NCBI GenBank assembly: GCA_964655525.1 | Contig: CAZZNE010000007.1 | Location: 1-64,000, forward strand | Direction of reading: 5' to 3' | From: DLAJ01 sp964655525 | Lineage (GTDB): Bacteria > Bacillota > Clostridia > Lachnospirales > Lachnospiraceae | Length of the DNA stretch: 64,000 nucleotides | Part shown: positions 23,653 to 32,387 of the stretch, one piece after another | How the letters are laid out: each line of letters begins with the position of its first letter | Position numbering within the stretch: the first letter of the stretch is position 1 | Program-made: the position numbers and the translations under genes | Notes under the pieces: generated by a model | Told to the model about the DNA's origin: nothing | Databases searched by the model: none | What the model saw: only the letters and a program-made list of their open reading frames with translations

Positions 23653-24795
23653 TTATTTAATCCCCATCCATGAAGAAATAACCATTCTCTGAACTTCACT
23701 TGTTCCTTCGTAAATCTCTGTAATCTTTGCATCACGCATTAAACGCTCAAACGGAAAATCTCTTGAATATCCGTCATAACCTGCAAGTTGAGCGCAGCGG
23801 CGTGTCACATTTGTAGCCGCTTCTGCTGCGTACAGTTTACCCATAGCCGCGAGGTGTGAAAAGGGTTCATGATCCTGTTTCGCCTGTGCAGCCCGATATA
23901 CCAATAAACGCGCAGCGTCAACTCTTGCCTGCATATCGGCAAGCTCAAACTGTGTAAACTGATATTGTGAAATTCTCTGTTCGCCCTGCATATGCTCTGT
24001 AACATATTTTTTACAATGATCGATCGCTCCCTGCGCTATGCCCAATGCCTGCGCTGCCACGCCGATACGACCGCCATCTAAGGTCATAAGAGCCATCTTG
24101 AAGCCTTTCCCTAATTCACCCAATAAATTTTCTTTTGGGATTTTACAGTCTGTGAAAACTAATTCGTATGTAGCAGAACCACGGATACCCATTTTCTTTT
24201 CCTTTGTCCCAAAAGTAAATCCGGGAGTGCCTTTTTCTACAATGAAGCCGGAAATACCTCTGCTGCGCTGGCTTTTGTCTGTCATAGCTGTAACATAATA
24301 TGTATCAGCATAAAAGCCATTTGTAATAAAAATTTTTGATCCATTCAACAGCCAATGGTCGCCTTTATCAACTGCTGTTGTCTGTTGATTTCCCAAATCA
24401 CACCCTGCGGACGGTTCTGTTACTGCAAATGCACCTAGTTTTTCCCCTTTCAGAAGCGGTACTAGATATTTCTGCTTTTGTTCTTCTGTGCCAAATTCTG
24501 CAATAGGGAAAGAACCTAAAGAGTGGTGATCAGACAGCATAACAGAGGTTGTGGAACAATGTTTTGCTAATTCCTCAATTACTGCGATATAAGCAAGATA
24601 GGAGTGCCCACCGCCGCCGTATTCTTTCGGGTAACAAATTCCCATCATGCCTAATTCGGCTAACCTCTTTCTGTTTTCTTCGGGAAAGCGTTCCTGCTCG
24701 TCAATCTCTGCCGCCAACGGCGCAACCTCATTTACACCAAATTCGTGAATAAGGTCTATTACCTTCTGCTCATCCTCACTAAATTTGAAATTCAT
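23653..24795 (-). CDS. bcd: Butyryl-CoA dehydrogenase-like acyl-CoA dehydrogenase
   Basis: A 380-aa flavin-dependent acyl-CoA dehydrogenase of normal length. Seen are the N-terminal helical domain (FPEENRKRLAELGMMGICYP), the FAD/substrate motif FAVTEPSAGCD (about 128-138), IFITNG, the MGIRGSATYELVF loop, LDGGRIGVAAQALG, and the catalytic Glu in ITEIYEGTSEVQRMVI near the C-terminus. It resembles the short-chain enzyme that reduces crotonyl-CoA to butyryl-CoA with an electron-transfer flavoprotein. etfAB, crt and hbd are not adjacent, so this isolated copy probably serves another or supplementary acyl-CoA. It is divergent from a LysR gene and lies inside the inserted region. Confidence 0.9.
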   Translation of the reverse strand: MNFKFSEDEQKVIDLIHEFGVNEVAPLAAEIDEQERFPEENRKRLAELGMMGICYPKEYGGGGHSYLAYIAVIEELAKHCSTTSVMLSDHHSLGSFPIAEFGTEEQKQKYLVPLLKGEKLGAFAVTEPSAGCDLGNQQTTAVDKGDHWLLNGSKIFITNGFYADTYYVTAMTDKSQRSRGISGFIVEKGTPGFTFGTKEKKMGIRGSATYELVFTDCKIPKENLLGELGKGFKMALMTLDGGRIGVAAQALGIAQGAIDHCKKYVTEHMQGEQRISQYQFTQFELADMQARVDAARLLVYRAAQAKQDHEPFSHLAAMGKLYAAEAATNVTRRCAQLAGYDGYSRDFPFERLMRDAKITEIYEGTSEVQRMVISSWMGIK

Positions 24796-24925
24796 ATGTA
24801 GCCTCCTTGAAATTCATTGATATTTCCTGTCTGTTGTTTTATAATAACACAAGAAAAACGATTAAAAAATTCAAAGTTTTTGATTCCAGAATTCGATATT
24901 TTCGATATATCAAGGAGGAGCAAGG
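24796..24925. promoter_or_regulatory. Divergent bcd-lysR promoter region
   Basis: This AT-rich 130-bp gap carries both promoters. A TTCGATATTTTCGATAT block at about 24,892-24,908 contains two TTCGATAT repeats close to the lysR start and is a candidate LysR site. No full -35/-10 pair is clear enough to assign. Confidence 0.45.
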
Positions 24926-25822
24926 ATGAACACAAAAAATTTAGTTACATTCAAAACAATACTTGAAACGGGGAGTTTTCAAAAGGCCGCGGATAAGTTA
25001 GGCTATACGCAGTCTACGGTAACATTTCAAATGAAACAGCTTGAAGAAGAATTAACTTTGAAATTGTTTGAGAAAATAGGCAGACGCATGGAACTTACGC
25101 AGGCAGGAAAAGATATTATGCCTTATATTGATATGATTCTGCAGGGTGCGGAGCAGATCAGTAATTATGGAAAAAGCCTGTCTGAAATATCAGGCTCATT
25201 AAAACTGGCAATCCCAGACTCAATTTTAATTTATAATATGCAGCCGTTTATACAGGCGTTTGCACATGAAGCCCCCAACGTGCAGCTTATAATCAATTCC
25301 ATACTGTCTGGGGAAATAAATCAGTCTGTTGTGGACGGTACTGCCGACATAGGCATAAACTGTGAAAAAGATAGTTATCCCGATACCGTTATACATAAAA
25401 AACTTGGTAAATATAAGGCAGTTCTTGTTGCCTCCCCCTTTGCCGATAGAAGCCAGCTTGATTTTATCACACCACACCAGCGCAAACCGTTCAGCTTGAT
25501 CTGTAATGAGCCGGATGGCTATTATCAGTTAGACATGGATAAATACCTCGCCGAAAAGGATATCATCCTTAATCCGCACATGAATGTGCAAAGTATAGAA
25601 GCGGTAAAAAGATGTGTTATGAATGGTTTAGGAATTGCGGTTGTTCCCACTTATTCTATTGGGGAAGAATTGAAAAATGGCTCTCTTATAACAATCAAAA
25701 CAGAACTTGATGAAAAGTCATATGATTCTTTTTACATTTATCACAAGAATAAGTGGATAAGCCCACAAATAGAATTAGCACTGAAATTAATGAAAGAGTA
25801 TTTAGGAATAGATAACGGATAA
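24926..25822 (+). CDS. LysR-family transcriptional regulator
   Basis: A 298-aa LysR protein. The N-terminal winged HTH reads NLVTFKTILETGSFQKAADKLGYTQSTVTFQMKQLEEEL, and the periplasmic-binding-like effector domain follows (GSLKLAIPDSILI, then CNEPDGYYQLD and GLGIAVVPTYSIGEE). AAGGAGGAG precedes the ATG. It is divergent from the acyl-CoA dehydrogenase across 130 bp, the classical arrangement in which LysR controls its neighbour in response to a pathway metabolite, here probably an acyl-CoA or organic acid. Base composition is AT-rich compared with the phage block. Confidence 0.92.
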   Translation: MNTKNLVTFKTILETGSFQKAADKLGYTQSTVTFQMKQLEEELTLKLFEKIGRRMELTQAGKDIMPYIDMILQGAEQISNYGKSLSEISGSLKLAIPDSILIYNMQPFIQAFAHEAPNVQLIINSILSGEINQSVVDGTADIGINCEKDSYPDTVIHKKLGKYKAVLVASPFADRSQLDFITPHQRKPFSLICNEPDGYYQLDMDKYLAEKDIILNPHMNVQSIEAVKRCVMNGLGIAVVPTYSIGEELKNGSLITIKTELDEKSYDSFYIYHKNKWISPQIELALKLMKEYLGIDNG

Positions 25823-25891
25823 TTCTGCCAATTGCAAAGGTGCTGCCTCGCTACCTATAAATTGAGGGAAGCATGATATATACCACTCCAT

Positions 25892-26899
25892 TTATGTATT
25901 TCGCGCCTTCGATATTTCCATTGCCTCTGATATAGTATCAGACGTAAGGAGTGTATCAAGCTGCGCCCACACACGGTTTGACCTCACAATTTTGTCCCCT
26001 GTTCGGATATCCTTTGGCGGTATGATCGCTGGTCCCAACTCATATACGAAATGAGTCTCTGAAAGCTCCACGTCTGGTATCTCCGGAACAAACGGGTGCA
26101 GATTGTCCGTAACGGTATATTTTTCTATATGGTGGATCGACTGCAATTTACCGTGATACCTGAAAGCAATGTATGTCAGCGGCTCTTTAGGCCATCCTCC
26201 TTTGCCGCCTCCAACCGGGCAACAGTATTTGTGGTACTTCCTTACAATATCCACATATGCGATACCCGCAGTTCTCTTTTCTCCTTTTGAAGGTTTGATT
26301 TCCGCTTCCTTTAATCCAAGCGATACAACATATACCCAATTTGTGTCCTTGTTCTGTGTAGTCATGATCCTCTTTATGTACCTCTCCAATTCTCCAAGAA
26401 TATAGTTCTGTTTGCCCGCAGTCTTCATCCGCAGTTCCCCTGCAAGGTCACATATCACCATCCACGGAAGGTGCAGCACTGTAGTCCCTGGTATCGCAGG
26501 TAGCCGCTTTTTAGCATACCCCTCCGTGCATTCCGACATGGACACGATTGCTTTCACCTTTGCCGGACTGTTGATAAATCCAGTTCTCTCTGAATAAAGT
26601 TTTAACTGCGACTCCCCCGGAAGAACCCATCCCCGCTTTGCCTCAATGATGATATAGAACTTTTGGTTGTCAGTTATCTCCAGATCTGTGATTCCCTTGT
26701 CCTTCTCAAACTCCTGATACCGGATCACAACATCATCCGCAGCCACACTAACATGGAGCAATCTCTCAATTACCCCCTCCAGCAGACGCGGGCATTTCAC
26801 AAAGGCCCATGCTATGCTTTTGGTTATGTCATTTTCCTTGTCACCTATAAGATCAAAAATCGTCTCGACTCTTTCGTTGTACGCAAACAGCTCTGCCAT
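25892..26899 (-). CDS. PD-(D/E)XK nuclease-superfamily protein
   Basis: A 335-aa protein. The nuclease-like core is KGITDLEITDNQKFYIIIEAK: Asp in GITDLEI (about residue 72) and Glu-x-Lys in IIEAKRGW (about 86-88), the (D)...ExK signature. The helix before it (ITKSIAWAFVKCPRLLEGVIERLL) is like those in phage-resistance and restriction-type PD-(D/E)XK proteins. The C-terminal half (from about 200, GIAYVDIVRKYHKY...) is unknown. I use the ATG at 26899 (AAGGAG 8 bases upstream). It sits with three small unknown genes at the edge of the inserted region, which makes a defence or DNA-processing role plausible but unproven. Confidence 0.75.
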   Translation of the reverse strand: MAELFAYNERVETIFDLIGDKENDITKSIAWAFVKCPRLLEGVIERLLHVSVAADDVVIRYQEFEKDKGITDLEITDNQKFYIIIEAKRGWVLPGESQLKLYSERTGFINSPAKVKAIVSMSECTEGYAKKRLPAIPGTTVLHLPWMVICDLAGELRMKTAGKQNYILGELERYIKRIMTTQNKDTNWVYVVSLGLKEAEIKPSKGEKRTAGIAYVDIVRKYHKYCCPVGGGKGGWPKEPLTYIAFRYHGKLQSIHHIEKYTVTDNLHPFVPEIPDVELSETHFVYELGPAIIPPKDIRTGDKIVRSNRVWAQLDTLLTSDTISEAMEISKARNT

Positions 26900-26986
26900 T
26901 GATCCCACTCCTTAGAAGCAAACCGCTTATCCAATAAACCATACAAAAATTATACAGCAAAACAATCAGACTCGCAATAAGGCATA

Positions 26987-27166
26987 TCACGAACAATTAA
27001 TGCTTATTTTAGATTCCTCATTTGCATCTGTATCCCTATCTCTCACAGATTTATAGATTTCCGCAATTTCCTCTCTCGGAAGACTTGGGAAAACATTTAT
27101 AACTCCTTCAAAATCAAGTCCGCATCTACACATGGATTCTACGGCACGTTTATCCTGTTCCTGCAT
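26987..27166 (-). CDS. Small helical protein of mobile-element type
   Basis: A 59-aa protein (MQEQDKRAVESMCRCGLDFE...). The layout, a CxC-containing helix followed by FPSLPREEIAEIYKSV, is one I associate with small proteins from Lachnospiraceae mobile elements; it could be a short DNA-binding helical hairpin. The start at 27166 is set by GGAGG 6 bases upstream. No function known. Confidence 0.6.
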   Translation of the reverse strand: MQEQDKRAVESMCRCGLDFEGVINVFPSLPREEIAEIYKSVRDRDTDANEESKISINCS

Positions 27167-27255
27167 CACTACCTCCATAACCAATAAATCTATCTTATCA
27201 CAAAATTCAGAATATCAAAATGCATGTCCCAAAAAACGGTCTCTAAATAGTTCTG

Positions 27256-27453
27256 TTATAGATTTTCAAAATTGTCCTCTATACACTCCAGATAAATATA
27301 CTCCTCATCATTCAAGTTTAGCAACTCCATATGACGCTCCACTGGCAGGGCATTCCGGTTTGTAACAGGCACGATTTCTCTTTCCCCTGTCACCCTATTT
27401 ACCCTCAGATACTTCCTCACATTAACCAGACTGAAATAAATATCCTGACTCAT
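27256..27453 (-). CDS. Small unknown protein
   Basis: A 65-aa acidic protein, MSQDIYFSLVNVRKYLRVNR..., ending EEYIYLECIEDNFENL. Beta-rich by appearance, no domain recognised. Its ATG overlaps the TGA of the next gene upstream by 4 bp, so the two are translated together. Confidence 0.6.
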   Translation of the reverse strand: MSQDIYFSLVNVRKYLRVNRVTGEREIVPVTNRNALPVERHMELLNLNDEEYIYLECIEDNFENL

Positions 27454-27746
27454 ATTTTCCCCTTTCCTTTTTGGGCTTTCTTACGCCCGTTCATCTGAAA
27501 TTCGTCATGTGACATGATTCTGGATACTGCCGCCGCCAAGTCACAAGCAGTCCCCTGGGCATGATACGCATCACAAGCGTTGTGCTTATGGTATACTACG
27601 AAATGCCGGAATGTGGGATATTCCCTTTCAAGCAGATGCCAATAATGGCCTGTGTTTTTTGACTTCAAAGTGATTGCAAAAGCCCCTGCCTGCAGCACCT
27701 CAAAATAATTGCCTTCCACTTCTTTTAACTCTTCTTTCGTTATCAT
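27450..27746 (-). CDS. Small unknown protein, HYWH-type
   Basis: A 98-aa protein. A His-rich middle (GHYWHLLEREYPTFRHFVVY, then HKHNACDAYH) and the repeat-like end SHDEFQMNGRKKAQKGKGK are distinctive. The basic tail suggests nucleic-acid contact. AGAGGAG precedes the ATG at 27746. No family name is known to me; it looks like a conserved small mobile-element protein. It is the first gene of the minus-strand cluster at the junction with comM. Confidence 0.6.
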   Translation of the reverse strand: MITKEELKEVEGNYFEVLQAGAFAITLKSKNTGHYWHLLEREYPTFRHFVVYHKHNACDAYHAQGTACDLAAAVSRIMSHDEFQMNGRKKAQKGKGKI

Positions 27747-27807
27747 AACGGTCTCCTCTGTAAAAAATACGATCAAAAAGCACTCTGAGCCAAACATCAG
27801 CCGCTTT

Positions 27808-29049
27808 CTAAAGATTTAACGATTGCCTGCCTATCGTTAAAAAGAGGTTCAAAATTGCCCGACTTAACAGCCCATGCAACGCAGCGGCAGACCAAAAAAG
27901 CAGAAAACTACACCCGCAGAACCCGTGAAATGCCTTATTTTCAGCCATTTCAGCGATTCCGCATTGTATCAATTTCGTTGTTGCGATGTTGAGCGCTGCC
28001 ACAAGCATGAAATCCGCCGGATACGTATAGCTTGCGCAGCTTCTTGCAATATGTACCTGCTTATCCTCCAACGGCTGACGCATAATGTCGATCACTTCCC
28101 TGCCGAATTCGGGAAGTTCATCCAGAAATAAGACACCTCTGTGCGCCAGACTGATGACGCCCGGAAGCGGCACTCTGCCGCCTCCTGCCAGCGCGTATTT
28201 AGAAATCGTGTGATGCGGACTTAAAAAAGGACGTTTCGTTATGAGAGATTCGCCTGCATGAAGCAGGCCGGATACGCTGTAGATTTTTGAGACCTCCAGA
28301 CTTTCTTCGAAGGAAAGCGGAGGGAGAATAGATGGTATTCTTTTTGCGATCATCGTCTTGCCCGAACCGGGCGGTCCGATCAACATGATATGGTGAAAGC
28401 CCGCCGCCGCAATCTCGACAGCCCTTCGCACGGCGGGCTGTCCGTTAATATCGGCAAAATCAAGCGTCTGCCCCGTACCGACATTCTGTGGTCGGACTTC
28501 CTTCTTTTCATACAGAATCTGCTTCTCCCGCTCATCGGGTGACGCGCACAGATAATCGCGGAGCTGCTCTAAGCTTTGCACCCCGACGACCCGCATCCCC
28601 TGTACCACGCACGCCTCCTGCGCATTTTCTTTCGGCACGACGCAGCAGGTGATCCCGCAATCCCTCGCTGCCAGCACGATCGGCAGCACGCCGCGCACGC
28701 CTTTGATCTCCCCGTTTAAGCCAAGCTCTCCTAAAAACAGTATGCCGCCCGTATGCATTTCCGGTATCATCTGCAGGGACGTCAGCACTCCTACGGCGAT
28801 CGGCAGATCGAATGCCGTCCCTTCTTTGCGGACATCCGCCGGAGAAAGATTCACGGTAATACGGACCGGCGGCACGCGGATACCCGTATTTTTCAGCGCG
28901 ACACGCACGCGCTCCCTTGCCTCTTTCACCTCGCTGCCCAGCATTCCCACCATGTCAAAGCCCGGAAGACCTTGCGCGGTATCCACCTCCACGCGGACGA
29001 GATAGCTTTCAATCCCGTTCAGACCTCCCGATAATGTTGTTGTAAACAT
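27808..29049 (-). pseudogene. comM: comM/yifB Mg-chelatase-like AAA protein, 3' end replaced
   Basis: The first 353 codons are a normal YifB/ComM: MFTTTLSGGLNGIESYLVRV, the Lon-like domain, then the AAA ATPase with Walker A LIGPPGSGKTMIAKRIP (about 227-243) and FLDELPEFGREVIDIMRQPL (about 300-319). After FMLVAALN the expected PCPCG zinc-like motif and the last 150 residues are absent. The frame instead runs through about 60 unrelated codons (IATTKLIQCGIAEMAEN...) to a stop at 27808. Full-length proteins are about 510 aa. The ATPase sensor and C-terminal domain are lost, so the protein is probably inactive. This is best explained by an element inserted in comM; the missing 3' part should lie left of the window. 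Confidence 0.88.
27986..27991. other. Inferred element-comM junction (right attachment site)
   Basis: Native comM coding stops matching the family immediately after the codons for AALN. The junction therefore lies around GTTGAG at 27,986-27,993 (plus strand). No direct repeat can be found because the other end is outside the window. A site-specific recombinase (tyrosine or serine type) should be at the far end of the insertion. Confidence 0.6.
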
Positions 29050-29279
29050 ACCGTGTTCCTCCTTTTACATTTCATTTTTTAAGAAACTGTGAAACACATG
29101 AATCTATAACTTACACTTTCATGACATTTCGCAATTTCTGCAAATTTAGTTTACATAACTTTTAGAAACAAGTATGAAACTTTTGAATCCATTGCCATTT
29201 GTTAAAATCGGGAAATAGCGGCGAACAACGTTTGTCAGAAATAAAACGTCTGCCTTTTCGAAAAAAAGAATAAATCCAT

Positions 29280-29305
29280 CCGGCAGTCCGTAGATAGACT
29301 GCCGG
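29280..29305 (-). terminator. Terminator of the sigK-pilT operon
   Basis: A perfect 9-bp stem, CCGGCAGTC / GACTGCCGG, with an 8-base loop. It lies 16 bp after the pilT stop on the minus strand and is followed further on by TTTATTCTTTTTTT, a somewhat distant T-rich tract. Confidence 0.75.
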
Positions 29306-29320
29306 AGTGCGGCACAAACT

Positions 29321-30382
29321 TTAGAGCAGCTTTAAGGACATCCCATCCGGATCGGTCGCAAATTGAATTGCCATTTCACGCGTGATGCGCCCTTCCATAT
29401 AATGCTGCTGGATAGCCTCGTCCATCGTGATCATACCCATTTTGCGGTTCGTCTGCATGACGGATACAAGCTGATGGGATTTACCCTCACGGATCAGATT
29501 GCGCACTGCATGATTGGCATGCATGACCTCAAACGCCGCCACACGGCTTCTTCCGTCCGCTGTCGGAATGAGCTGCTGTGACACGACCGCCTCAATCACG
29601 TTTGAAAGCTGTACACGGATCTGCTGCTGCTGATGGGGCGGAAATACGTCGATGACACGATCGACCGTGCTCGCCGCTCCGATCGTATGCAGCGTGGAAA
29701 GAACAAGGTGCCCCGTCTCCGCCGCCGTAATGGCAACACTGATCGTATCAAAATCACGCATCTCGCCGACAAGAATAACGTCGGGGTCTTCACGGAGTGC
29801 AGCGCGCAGTGCATTGGCATAGCTCTGCGTATCCAGACCGATCTCGCGCTGATTGACCATAGAAAGCTTATGGGAATGCAGGTACTCGATCGGATCCTCC
29901 AGCGTGATGATATGGGCGTCCCTCGTGTTATTGATCTTATCAATGACTGCAGCGAGCGTCGTGGACTTACCGCTTCCGGTCGGTCCCGTCACAAGGACCA
30001 GTCCTCTTTTCCGCTGCGACAATTCCACGACAGAGGGCGGTACACCGAGTTTCTCCGGCGCCGGGATTTCCGTTCCTACCAAGCGGAGCGCAACCGCGAC
30101 AGAGCCTCTCTGCTTATACGCGTTGACACGGTATCTCCCGATATTAGGAATGGAAAAGGACATATCATATTCGCCCCGTTCCTCAAATTGATGAAGCTGA
30201 AAATCACTCATAATATCTTCTACTACTCTATGCGTGTCGGGCGGGAGCATACGCTCATAATCCATTGTGATGAGATCTCCGTTGACACGCATCTTAGGCG
30301 GCACTCCGACCGTAATATGTACATCGGAGGCTCCCGCCTCCTTCGCCTTTGCAAGTACTTCCTCCACAGAAATGATTCCCAT
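29321..30382 (-). CDS. pilT: PilT-type retraction ATPase
   Basis: A 353-aa ATPase of normal PilT length. Seen are the N-terminal PAS-like domain (KEAGASDVHITVGVPPKMRVNG), Walker A GPTGSGKSTTLAA (about 131-143), the Asp box ITLEDPIEYLH (about 160-170), Walker B ILVGEMRD (about 200-207, the PilT-type GEMRD), and the AIRNLIREGK signature in the form AVRNLIREGK (about 292). It powers pilus retraction and twitching. No pilin, PilB or PilC gene is nearby; instead it lies downstream of the HD-GYP-like and sigK genes, an arrangement seen in Lachnospiraceae. It probably retracts pili encoded elsewhere. Confidence 0.95.
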   Translation of the reverse strand: MGIISVEEVLAKAKEAGASDVHITVGVPPKMRVNGDLITMDYERMLPPDTHRVVEDIMSDFQLHQFEERGEYDMSFSIPNIGRYRVNAYKQRGSVAVALRLVGTEIPAPEKLGVPPSVVELSQRKRGLVLVTGPTGSGKSTTLAAVIDKINNTRDAHIITLEDPIEYLHSHKLSMVNQREIGLDTQSYANALRAALREDPDVILVGEMRDFDTISVAITAAETGHLVLSTLHTIGAASTVDRVIDVFPPHQQQQIRVQLSNVIEAVVSQQLIPTADGRSRVAAFEVMHANHAVRNLIREGKSHQLVSVMQTNRKMGMITMDEAIQQHYMEGRITREMAIQFATDPDGMSLKLL

Positions 30383-30405
30383 TACCGTTTTCTCCTTGTT
30401 TTTTC

Positions 30406-31554
30406 TTAAAAATCCCGTCCGGGAACGTATTCCTCTTCCTCGGAAATCTCCACATATTCCGGCTCCTCAAATGCAAATCCGCTGCGTTTGAGCGCCTCGG
30501 TATCGATCACATAACGGTTGTCCATCGTCTTCATGATGTCCTTGATCTCCATATCACCGTATGCCATTTCATTGCCGAGATCGACGATCATATTCGTATC
30601 AAAGGTCAGGATCATCGGGCGCAGAATATTCTCGTTATTCTGTACGAGAACCAGACCCTTTTCTCCCGTATTCAACTCCACACAGCTTCCTGCGCCAAGA
30701 ATGTTGATGGATCGGATCATCGCATCCACAACGCCCGGATCGAACACGTCGGGATTTTCCAACAGCAGGCGCAGCGCCCGAACCTCGGAGGCAGGCTCGC
30801 CTTCAAACTGCATCGCCGTCATTTCATCATACACGTTCGCAACCAGAAGAACCTTTGCCCCCGGCACCAATTTAATATCGGAATTGTATATTCCCTTTTC
30901 AAAATTACTCTGCATTTTCTGCGCCTGTACACAGATGCGCTTCACGCCCGGATTTGAAGAAAATGCCTTATCCACCAGATCAAATCCCTGCACTTCAAAG
31001 CTCTCAACGGCTTCCGCATCCGCCAAACGCTCCGGTGCATTCTTTCCCAGCATGAGCTTTCCGATGTCATGAACGATCGCCGCAATGATCGTTTCAAGCT
31101 GTTCATCCAGCTTCATGTTCATCACATGCGTGATCATCGCGCACAGAATCGCAACATTAAGGGCGTGCTTGCACACATAATCCTCTTTGCTGCGCAGATT
31201 CTGTACGAAATTGATTTTTTTATCCAAATGTCCGTAAGAACGGATCACATTTGCAGTGATCACCTGTGTTTTGGCTGCGCGCCTTGTCTGAATGATCTTG
31301 CTGAGCTCATCCTCGATCGCGTAGACATTCATTGTCTGGAAACGCTCAAACTCAATATCGTCCTTAGTCATCGGCGGTACGGGCTCAGCAGGCTCAAGAA
31401 TAAAAATGCCGATCAGTCCGAAATTTCTCACAGAATTAATACTCTGCGAGGTCAGCTTGGAATTTCTCTCATATAGCAATACGCCTTCTTTACTGTAAAT
31501 CGGCCGTGCAAGTCTCATCCCTGCCTTTAATTCCGCCGTTTTAACAAATAACAT
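30406..31554 (-). CDS. HD-domain protein with degenerate GYP motif
   Basis: A 382-aa protein related to HD-GYP cyclic-di-GMP phosphodiesterases. The N-terminal part (AELKAGMRLARPIYSKEGVL) is the usual extension. The HD motif is intact in AAIVHDIGKLMLGK (about 175-188) and the C-terminal marker VANVYDEMTA is present (about 245). The HHExxDGxGYP loop is missing: the region reads AQKMQSNFEKGIYNSDIKLVPG. It may have lost c-di-GMP hydrolysis and act as a sensor, or hydrolyse something else. The start overlaps the sigK stop by 14 bp, so the two are one operon with pilT. Confidence 0.88.
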   Translation of the reverse strand: MLFVKTAELKAGMRLARPIYSKEGVLLYERNSKLTSQSINSVRNFGLIGIFILEPAEPVPPMTKDDIEFERFQTMNVYAIEDELSKIIQTRRAAKTQVITANVIRSYGHLDKKINFVQNLRSKEDYVCKHALNVAILCAMITHVMNMKLDEQLETIIAAIVHDIGKLMLGKNAPERLADAEAVESFEVQGFDLVDKAFSSNPGVKRICVQAQKMQSNFEKGIYNSDIKLVPGAKVLLVANVYDEMTAMQFEGEPASEVRALRLLLENPDVFDPGVVDAMIRSINILGAGSCVELNTGEKGLVLVQNNENILRPMILTFDTNMIVDLGNEMAYGDMEIKDIMKTMDNRYVIDTEALKRSGFAFEEPEYVEISEEEEYVPGRDF

Positions 31555-32239
31555 TCCCGCTTTCCCCCTTTATGTCCGCTTTTGTCCGCCTGTGCTGTCT
31601 CTGCTCGCTCTCTAAATAACACGTCAGCATCTTGTGTAATGCCTTTTTTTCGATTCGTGAGACATAGCTTCTTGAAATAGACAGCCTTTCTCCGATCTCA
31701 CGCTGTGTCATCTCATGTCCGTCCAAAAGACCGTAGCGCATAAAAATAATCTGCTGTTCTCTTTTGGTCAGGCATTCCCTTACATATCGCGGCAGCACTT
31801 TCAGCCGCTCCTCCAATTCCATCCGCTCGACAACATCCGTCTGCTCGTGTTCGATAATATCGAGCAGGCTGATCTCGTTGCCCTCCTTATCTGTACCGAT
31901 GGGCTCGTATATGGAAACCTCTCTGGAAATCTTTTTTCGGGAGCGAAACATCATCAAAAGTTCATTGTCGATGCAGCGCACCGCATAGGTTGCAAGCCTG
32001 CTGCCCTTCTCATGATTAAAACTGTCCACCGCCTTGATCAGCCCGATCGCGCCCGTGGAAATTAAATCGTCCAACTCCTGCGACGGACTTTGGTACTTCT
32101 TGGCAACATGGGCGACAAGCCGAAGATTTCGCTCGATCAGGATCCGTCTCGCTTCTAAAGCCTCCTCGCCGCCTTCCCGCATCTGCCTAAGGTATCGGGT
32201 TTCCTCCTGCGCGGATAACGGTTTTTGAAACGTTTTCAA
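31541..32239 (-). CDS. sigK: Mother-cell sporulation sigma factor K, without pro-sequence
   Basis: A 232-aa sigma-70 factor matching SigK. Region 2 is LIERNLRLVAHVAKKYQSPS and LATYAVRCIDNELLMMFRSR; IGTDKEGNEISLLDIIEHE is the SigE/SigK-type link; region 4 ends MTQREIGERLSISRSYVSRIEKKAL. It drives late mother-cell genes in sporulation. The start is TTG at 32239 (GGGGG 6 bases upstream). A TGA lies in frame six codons upstream, so no inhibitory pro-peptide of the B. subtilis type can be encoded, as in C. difficile. The gene is intact, with no skin-type insertion. Confidence 0.9.
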   Translation of the reverse strand: MKTFQKPLSAQEETRYLRQMREGGEEALEARRILIERNLRLVAHVAKKYQSPSQELDDLISTGAIGLIKAVDSFNHEKGSRLATYAVRCIDNELLMMFRSRKKISREVSIYEPIGTDKEGNEISLLDIIEHEQTDVVERMELEERLKVLPRYVRECLTKREQQIIFMRYGLLDGHEMTQREIGERLSISRSYVSRIEKKALHKMLTCYLESEQRQHRRTKADIKGESGNVIC

Positions 32240-32387
32240 AAGAAGCCCCCAAAGTCAATTTGATATATTCTATGTGACCTTGGGATTGAAAGTGCCTTTC
32301 CACCCTACGCAAAAAATTGCAATCCACTTTTATTATACAAATCATGTCCAAAAAGTGCAAGAAAAAAAGCACCTTTTTCGTAAATTT

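Noticed and set aside
29633..30409. Plus-strand frame of 258 codons opposite pilT
   Set aside because: pilT motifs on the minus strand are complete; the antisense frame is a shadow.
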